Shown: positions 1-5,319 of the stretch, piece by piece
Layout of the letters: every line of letters begins with the position of its first letter
Position numbering within the stretch: position 1 is the first letter of the stretch
From: Actinomycetes bacterium
Lineage (GTDB): Bacteria > Actinomycetota > Acidimicrobiia > Acidimicrobiales > Acidimicrobiaceae
Direction of reading: 5' to 3'
DNA length: 5,319 nucleotides
Assembly (NCBI GenBank): GCA_021785315.1
Contig: JAJYFX010000165.1
Location: forward strand, 1 to 5,319
Translations under genes and position numbers: made by a program
Notes under the pieces: model-generated
What the model saw: the letters and a program-made list of their open reading frames with translations, nothing else
What the model was told of the DNA's origin: nothing
Databases searched by the model: none

Positions 1-786
1 CAATACGCAACGGCTGTCGACCATCTGCACCGATCAGAGCTCGGATAGGTGGGTTTACGCCTCGATTCACACTTCTGTGCTCCGGCTTGAGCCTGAGGCA
101 TAGCTTCTCAGCTCGGAAAGACCCCGGCCAGCTGGATAGCCACCACACTAACCTATTATCGCCCTGGCCGTCAGGCTGTACAAACATATCAAATCCGCGA
201 CGCCAGTTCCAAAATGAACTCGCTGGCGATGCTCCTGAGTTCGCTGCAAACAATGGGCACGAGCCGAGCCTGGCAAATAATACGACCGAGTGTAATCCAG
301 GATCTTCCTCCTCCGCTGAAGAAGGAGTTGTTAATTGCTCCCCAAAATATGTCGCGCCGTTGGATCAACACGCCCGACGGCTGCGTGTTGCGAATTGTGC
401 AAAGTCATAGAAAATCTAAAACCCATTAGCAGGAAGACACTGCTGCAGCAAACTTGCCGTGGTTCAATTGGTCAGCGGCAAAGCAGAGTCCATGATTTTC
501 CAGAGGAAAAGAGCCTTTCCTTTACCTCTCACCTAGGCTTCCAAGCTAGTTCAGTAACATCGGAGACCCCGGCAACTTTTCCTCCGCGCGCCAATCAACC
601 TTCAAATTCAGCCAAGCCAATTCCGCCCTGTCGAAGGCGTAATGCTATCGATAGTGGTCAAATTGGATTTCACAAATCATAAATTCTGATCTTTTCCTTA
701 TAAATACCTAAGTTTTTACTGATGGTCATACATGTTCCTCAAACAAACGATGAAATACGTCTTAAGTTGCTATATCGTCTAAAGCA
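1..786. other. Long region without a supportable gene, upstream of glpX
   Basis: No recognisable protein family appears in any of the six frames. The longest stop-free runs (3-410 and 335-682, plus strand) give Ser/Pro/Asn/Arg-rich translations without hydrophobic core patterns, and their first start codons (TTG at 87 and 335) lack a convincing ribosome binding site. Bases 1-48 could be the tail of a gene entering from the left (last residues HLHRSELG, TAG at 46-48), but this is too short to judge. Inverted repeats seen: 89-114 (GAGC, 1-base bulge, TGAG pairing with CTCAGCTC), the palindromes CCAGCTGG (128-135) and TGCTGCAGCA (441-450), TTGCCG/CGGCAA (454-459/476-481), and an 8-pair stem with one G-U at 502-509/516-523. 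Such elements are not rare by chance at this length. Bases from about 660 to 786 are AT-rich and look like a promoter zone. A decayed gene or unrecognised RNA remains possible. Confidence 0.6.
768..776 (+). promoter_or_regulatory. Possible extended -10 promoter element of glpX
   Basis: TGC followed by TATATC matches the extended -10 pattern TGnTATAAT at TG and at four of the six -10 positions. It lies 10 bases before the glpX ATG, so a transcript from it would have almost no 5' leader. No good Shine-Dalgarno sequence precedes that ATG, which fits leaderless or near-leaderless translation, common in actinobacteria. No clear -35 hexamer is present at normal spacing. Another AT-rich candidate is TATAAA at 699-704, also without a good -35. 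This is a pattern match only. Confidence 0.25.
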
Positions 787-1782
787 ATGAACTCAAATCT
801 TCAGCCCCCAGACCGTAACCTTGCCCTTGAACTTGTCCGCGTAACTGAGGTGGCGGCTCTTTCTGCCGCCCGCTGGATGGGCCGCGGTGATAAAAATGGA
901 GCAGACAATGCTGCCGTAGAAGCCATGAGAGTGATCCTGCGCTCTGTACCGATGGACGGATTAGTAGTCATAGGCGAGGGTGAAAAAGATGAAGCCCCAA
1001 TGCTTTATAACGGCGAGAAAATTGGTGACGGAAGTGCCCCACGGGTTGATATTGCGGTCGACCCTATCGACGGCACAACCCCCACAGCCATGGGCCGAGG
1101 AGGCGCGCTATCAGTAATTGCTGTTTCTGAGCGCGGAACCATGTTCAACCCGGGTCCTTGTTTTTATATGGAAAAGATCGCCGTGGGTCCTGAAGGCGCC
1201 GGGTCGATAGATCTCAATCTGAGTCCTACTGAAAACCTTCAGGCGCTCGCGAAGGTGAAGGGCGTATCGGTTAGGGATCTGACTGCTGTGATTCTTGACC
1301 GGGACCGACACAAGGAGCTGATAGAAGAAGTCCGTACGGCAGGGGCAAGGATAAGGCTGATCACTGATGGCGACGTTGCTGGCGCCATATCCACCGCCTG
1401 GCCCGAATCTGGATCAGATATCCTTTTCGGAATCGGTGGCACGCCCGAGGGAATTATTGCAGCGGCAGCGCTCAAATGCATGGGTGGAGAGATACAGGGT
1501 CGTTTGTGGCCGAGAAACGAAGAGGAGAAAAGATCGGCTCAAGATCTAGGCTACGACTTCGACAAGGTTCTTATGACAAATGACCTGGTAAGTTCTAATA
1601 ATTGCTTCTTTGCGGCAACTGGCGTCACTGACGGCGAGCTGATGCGCGGCGTCAGATTCAGCTCCACAGGTGCTTTTACGCAGAGTCTTGTGATGCGCTC
1701 TAAATCAGGAACGGTTCGCAGAGTTGATGCGCATCATCGTCTGGAAAAGCTCCAGGAGTTCAGCGTCATTCCATTCTCATAA
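787..1782 (+). CDS. glpX: Class II fructose-1,6-bisphosphatase (GlpX)
   Basis: This cytoplasmic enzyme hydrolyses fructose 1,6-bisphosphate to fructose 6-phosphate, the committed step of gluconeogenesis. The 331 residues match the usual family length. Family hallmarks appear in order: [12 protein letters not shown] (10-21), [12 protein letters not shown] (29-40), the metal/phosphate stretch [15 protein letters not shown] (63-77), the inositol-phosphatase-type motif DPIDGTT (92-98), MFNPGP (119-124), DGDVAGAI (194-201), GIGGTPEG (215-222) and an MRSKSGTVR stretch near the end. D35, the acidic residues at 64-69, D92, D95 and E221 are the expected metal ligands, judged by position relative to E. 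coli GlpX from memory. The ATG at 787 is the natural start: an in-frame TAA lies at 763-765 and no alternative start falls between. The ribosome binding site is weak. The gene stands alone on its strand. Its last 49 bases overlap the convergent 2H-GNAT gene as annotated. The C-terminal [10 protein letters not shown] resembles actinobacterial homologues. Confidence 0.94.
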   Translation: MNSNLQPPDRNLALELVRVTEVAALSAARWMGRGDKNGADNAAVEAMRVILRSVPMDGLVVIGEGEKDEAPMLYNGEKIGDGSAPRVDIAVDPIDGTTPTAMGRGGALSVIAVSERGTMFNPGPCFYMEKIAVGPEGAGSIDLNLSPTENLQALAKVKGVSVRDLTAVILDRDRHKELIEEVRTAGARIRLITDGDVAGAISTAWPESGSDILFGIGGTPEGIIAAAALKCMGGEIQGRLWPRNEEEKRSAQDLGYDFDKVLMTNDLVSSNNCFFAATGVTDGELMRGVRFSSTGAFTQSLVMRSKSGTVRRVDAHHRLEKLQEFSVIPFS

Positions 1783-2720
1783 TCAATCAACCATCGGCAT
1801 GTGTTTGCGCGATTAGACCCACAGCCTTCAAAAAAACGGTTCAGGATTTCCGGGCCAACCACATATGCAGCCTCAACATTAGACAGTTCCAGCTGGTATA
1901 GAAGTTCCCTGACGACTAGCGACCCGATTCCTAGACGGCGAAATTCTTTTTCCACTACAACCGACCTAATAAGTCCTACGGTCGAACGGTGGTTGGCGCT
2001 TCCGCATGCTATGAGCTTTCCATGACTATAAATGGAAACAACGATATGTTCCTGCCCATCGCATCTCAAACGCACATCGTCACAAGGCCAAAATGCAGAA
2101 GATGACACGCCATTTTCAGCCACCATTTTGTAAATCGCAAGATCTCCGGAGAAGTGGGTGAATACCTCCATCGACATGCCTGCTTGATGTACCATCCTGC
2201 TCGGCTCGAATCGGAAGTCACTGGAAAGCTCCCAATATCCGTGAACTGGACTCAACATCATTTCAAAGGAGTTCACTTTTTCTCTAAAGAGCACAGACTT
2301 CATGATCCTTTGTGCAGCGTCAATTTCCGCACTGTCTGCGGGATTTATAAGCGTCACGTGAGGGACATAGGGTCGAGTATTGGACTTGTACAGATCTGAC
2401 GAAACTAGCCGGGCTTGCAGAGACGCCATCTCGGAAAGCCCGGAACCACCTACAGAAAGATAGAGAACTGGTGATACGGGATAAAATGTCCCGGCGGGCC
2501 CCACCTCGAATTGGTATTCCGGAGTCTCCGCGGCAATCTTTCGTAGGCGATAGATTTCAGCATCGACATCTTGGCGATACAGATTGGCAGGTGGCACCAG
2601 AGTTATATGCGGCAAGATTCTGCCGATTCCGAACCCGCCCAGACAGCCGCGCAGGCCATCCACCATGTTTGCATTCAGCCCAGAGAAATGATGAATTAGC
2701 CCAATCCGGTATCTATTCAT
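1734..2720 (-). CDS. Two-domain protein: 2H phosphoesterase (LigT-like) fused to GNAT acetyltransferase
   Basis: The N-terminal half (about residues 1-175) has the two HxT motifs that define the 2H phosphoesterase/2'-5' RNA ligase-like superfamily: PHITL (H38, T40) and PHVTL (H121, T123), about 83 residues apart. Known members act on 2',3'-cyclic phosphates or 2'-5' bonds of RNA and nucleotides. The C-terminal half (about 185-297) looks like a GNAT N-acetyltransferase: motif A reads [10 protein letters not shown] then RRLGIG (R261-x-x-G264-x-G266, the acetyl-CoA pyrophosphate loop), with a motif-B-like FFEGCG at 296-301. The substrate cannot be told. The ATG at 2720 follows AGGGAGG with only 3 bases of spacing; an in-frame TAG at 2739-2741 excludes an earlier start. 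The gene begins 51 bases after atpC on the same strand. The last 30 or so residues do not look like a GNAT end and overlap glpX, suggesting a frameshift near 1824-1836 (see findings). Confidence 0.82.
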   Translation of the reverse strand: MNRYRIGLIHHFSGLNANMVDGLRGCLGGFGIGRILPHITLVPPANLYRQDVDAEIYRLRKIAAETPEYQFEVGPAGTFYPVSPVLYLSVGGSGLSEMASLQARLVSSDLYKSNTRPYVPHVTLINPADSAEIDAAQRIMKSVLFREKVNSFEMMLSPVHGYWELSSDFRFEPSRMVHQAGMSMEVFTHFSGDLAIYKMVAENGVSSSAFWPCDDVRLRCDGQEHIVVSIYSHGKLIACGSANHRSTVGLIRSVVVEKEFRRLGIGSLVVRELLYQLELSNVEAAYVVGPEILNRFFEGCGSNRANTCRWLIDYENGMTLNSWSFSRR

Positions 2721-2723
2721 GCG

Positions 2724-2730
2724 CCTCCCT
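2724..2730 (-). promoter_or_regulatory. Ribosome binding site of the 2H-GNAT gene
   Basis: The minus strand reads AGGGAGG, then CGC, then ATG. The match to the anti-Shine-Dalgarno sequence is strong, but the 3-base spacer is shorter than the usual 5-9. No alternative in-frame start lies close by, so this site fixes the ATG at 2720. Part of it is paired in a possible hairpin (2727-2751). Confidence 0.65.
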
Positions 2731-2751
2731 GGGGGCCCCTAAAGCCCAAGG
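2727..2751 (-). promoter_or_regulatory. Possible hairpin between atpC and the 2H-GNAT gene, covering part of its ribosome binding site
   Basis: On the minus-strand transcript CCTTGGG (2751-2745) can pair with CCCAGGG (2733-2727): seven contiguous pairs including one G-U, around an 11-base loop. The 3' arm contains the first three G of the AGGGAGG ribosome binding site. No run of U follows, so it is not a classical intrinsic terminator. It could lower translation of the downstream gene relative to the ATP synthase subunits. The pairing is read by eye and no energy was calculated. Confidence 0.35.
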
Positions 2752-2771
2752 CTCAATTCGCCACACTCAAA

Positions 2772-3182
2772 CTATCTAATTGCTGCTCCGTGGGTAGCCG
2801 CCAGTTCAAGACGAACATGCGCTCTCCTAAGGGCTGCTTCAACCCCAGCGTCGGTGGAGTTCCTGAGAGTCTCCTCAGCCCTATTCAAAGCAGCCTGAGC
2901 TCGCTCCATATCGATTTCCGCCGGGAGCTCAGCGATATCGGCAAGCACCCTTACCACCGAATTCGCCACATGCACGAATCCTGCATGAACTGCAGCTTTT
3001 TGCAGCTCGCCCGTAGCGGTCGTCACCGTCACAACGCAGGGCTCAATATTTCCAATAAAAGGCGCGTGCCCGGCCATAAATGCGATGTCGCCGCTGCCGG
3101 AACGCAACACCACCATCGTGGCGTCGCTCTTGATCAAGGTACGCTCAGGAGTGACCAGCGAGAAGGGAAAAGAGTTAGCCAC
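2772..3182 (-). CDS. atpC: F1Fo ATP synthase epsilon subunit
   Basis: Epsilon is the small subunit of the F1 central stalk; it binds gamma, couples the rotor to the c-ring and can inhibit ATP hydrolysis. The 136 residues are normal for the family. The N-terminal beta-sandwich (about 1-86) starts FPFSLVTPERTLIKSD and contains GDIAFMAGHAPFIG (31-44), the counterpart of the common GEIGVLPGHAPLL stretch, then AAVHAGFVHV (63-72) and VRVLADIAEL (77-86). An Ala- and charge-rich helical hairpin follows (about 90-132). The start is GTG at 3182, preceded at 7 bases by AGGAAGG inside the last codons of atpD; the stop is TAG. Only 3 bases separate it from the atpD stop, so the two are almost certainly co-transcribed and probably translationally coupled. 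The FPFSLVTPER opening recalls Acidimicrobiia-type epsilon subunits, from memory. Confidence 0.94.
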   Translation of the reverse strand: MANSFPFSLVTPERTLIKSDATMVVLRSGSGDIAFMAGHAPFIGNIEPCVVTVTTATGELQKAAVHAGFVHVANSVVRVLADIAELPAEIDMERAQAALNRAEETLRNSTDAGVEAALRRAHVRLELAATHGAAIR

Positions 3183-3185
3183 TGT

Positions 3186-4639
<1,454 letters not shown>

Positions 4640-4690
4640 ATCAATAGCGTGGAAAGCACCTCTGTAGATATTACGTTTAGGGTTCGAAAT

Positions 4691-5319
4691 TTAGGCAACG
4701 ACGGACCTCTGACTGCGATAAGTCAACAAGTAGGTCTCGTCAATTATCTTCGAACCAGCCCCAAGCGCTTCGGCTCCACCTACAATCTCGGTTATTTCAG
4801 TGGTAATAGCGTCTTGACGGGCTCTATTCATGATGCGGCTTAGGGTCTTTATCAACTCTTCCGCGTTGTCGGATGCCGCCTTCATGGCCCGCTGCCTTGC
4901 GGCATGCTCGGATGCAGATGCCTCGAGCAGAATCGCAAAGATAGTCTCTTCCACAAACATTCGAAGAAGCGGCTCGACAATTGCCTCGGGCGACGGCTCG
5001 ATCTCGAAATCAAGAGGCGGAACATCCTCATTGCGACCGAACTTGTCCGGGTCCAATGGAAGGAGCCTTGTGATCTCAAGCTGCTGGTTACCAGCAGAAT
5101 AGAACCGGTTCGAAACAACGTCGAAGCTTTCGACCTCGCCGGACTCATATGCAGCCAGAATTGGTGCAGCAATTTGTCTGGCCTGATCGTAGTTAGGACG
5201 GTCAGTCACCTGAGTGAACGAGGCATCGATGGGCACCCCTCGATATTTCAAATAACTGTTCGCTTTCCGGCCAACCGCAACCAGAAAACTCCCCTTGCCC
5301 GCCTTTTCAAATGAGATCG
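4691..5319 (-). CDS. atpG: F1Fo ATP synthase gamma subunit, C-terminal 208 residues (5' end outside the window)
   Basis: Gamma is the rotating central shaft of F1. The reading frame stays open to the right edge: upstream of a TTG at 5251 it continues as KAGKGSFLVAVGRKANSY, so the TTG is internal and about 80-100 N-terminal residues are missing from the window. The visible part holds the middle domain (LVAVGRK, then FDVVSNRFYSAG and ITRLLPL) and the C-terminal helix of the coiled coil: SEHAARQRAMKAASDNAEEL, then NRARQDAITTEITEIVGGAEA. The last part fits the gamma family signature [IV]-T-x-E-x2-[DE]-x3-G-A-x-[SAKR]. Most gamma subunits stop within a few residues of this GGAxAL; here about 23 more residues follow, ending RSQRSVVA before the TAA. 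The gene lies 65 bases upstream of atpD, in the usual gamma-beta-epsilon order. Confidence 0.95.
   Translation of the reverse strand, partial: ISFEKAGKGSFLVAVGRKANSYLKYRGVPIDASFTQVTDRPNYDQARQIAAPILAAYESGEVESFDVVSNRFYSAGNQQLEITRLLPLDPDKFGRNEDVPPLDFEIEPSPEAIVEPLLRMFVEETIFAILLEASASEHAARQRAMKAASDNAEELIKTLSRIMNRARQDAITTEITEIVGGAEALGAGSKIIDETYLLTYRSQRSVVA

Noticed and set aside
1..105. Minus-strand ATG at about 104 with an open frame to the left edge
   Set aside because: Only about 34 codons are visible, with a low-complexity start (MPQAQAGAQK), no good ribosome binding site, and another minus frame equally open.
82..128. RNase P RNA-like wording (CGGAAAGACCCCGGCC resembles GAGGAAAGTCCGGGC)
   Set aside because: The other conserved regions of RNase P RNA are absent over the following 400 bases, so the likeness is probably chance.
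3..410. Open frame running in from the left edge on the plus strand
   Set aside because: The translation is rich in Ser, Asn, Pro and Arg without a domain or hydrophobic pattern, and no start with a ribosome binding site is seen. Length alone is only mildly unusual.
461..479. tRNA-like D-arm text (GGTTCAATTGGTCAGCGG)
   Set aside because: No matching acceptor stem, anticodon arm or TTCGAATCC-type T arm follows within tRNA distance.
2740..2755. Terminator after atpC formed by AGCC-TTG-GGCT followed by TTTAG
   Set aside because: Only four base pairs and three T; too weak to call an intrinsic terminator.
5249..5251. TTG as start of atpG
   Set aside because: The frame continues upstream with gamma-like residues (FLVAVGRKANSY) to the window edge, so this codon is internal.

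Overview
This window most likely comes from the chromosome of an actinobacterium, possibly an Acidimicrobiia-like lineage with roughly half GC. That placement is inferred from remembered family patterns, not a search: the GlpX C-terminus ([13 protein letters not shown], then an HRLxKLxEFS-type ending), the AtpD stretch VDPLASTS, and the AtpC start FPFSLVTPER followed by GDIAFMAGHAPFIG. No mobile element, CRISPR array, tRNA or rRNA was found.

Layout, left to right. Bases 1-786 hold no gene I can support. They contain a few short inverted repeats, and the last ~120 bases are AT-rich and probably carry the glpX promoter. A complete plus-strand glpX (class II fructose-1,6-bisphosphatase) occupies 787-1782. 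Everything else reads on the minus strand: the C-terminal two thirds of atpG (runs off the right edge), then atpD, atpC and a two-domain gene coding an N-terminal 2H phosphoesterase (LigT/2'-5' RNA ligase-like) fused to a C-terminal GNAT acetyltransferase. This last gene converges on glpX and overlaps its 3' end by 49 bases as annotated.

The gamma-beta-epsilon order is the standard end of a bacterial F1Fo ATP synthase operon. Spacings are 65 bases (atpG-atpD), 3 bases (atpD-atpC) and 51 bases (atpC-2H/GNAT), so the 2H-GNAT gene may be read from the atp transcript. A hairpin that covers part of its ribosome binding site could tune its expression. glpX is a separate, convergent unit for gluconeogenesis.

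The least ordinary item is the 2H-GNAT fusion behind atpC, together with signs of a one-base frameshift near its C-terminus. Correcting that shift would both restore a GNAT-like ending and remove the overlap with glpX.
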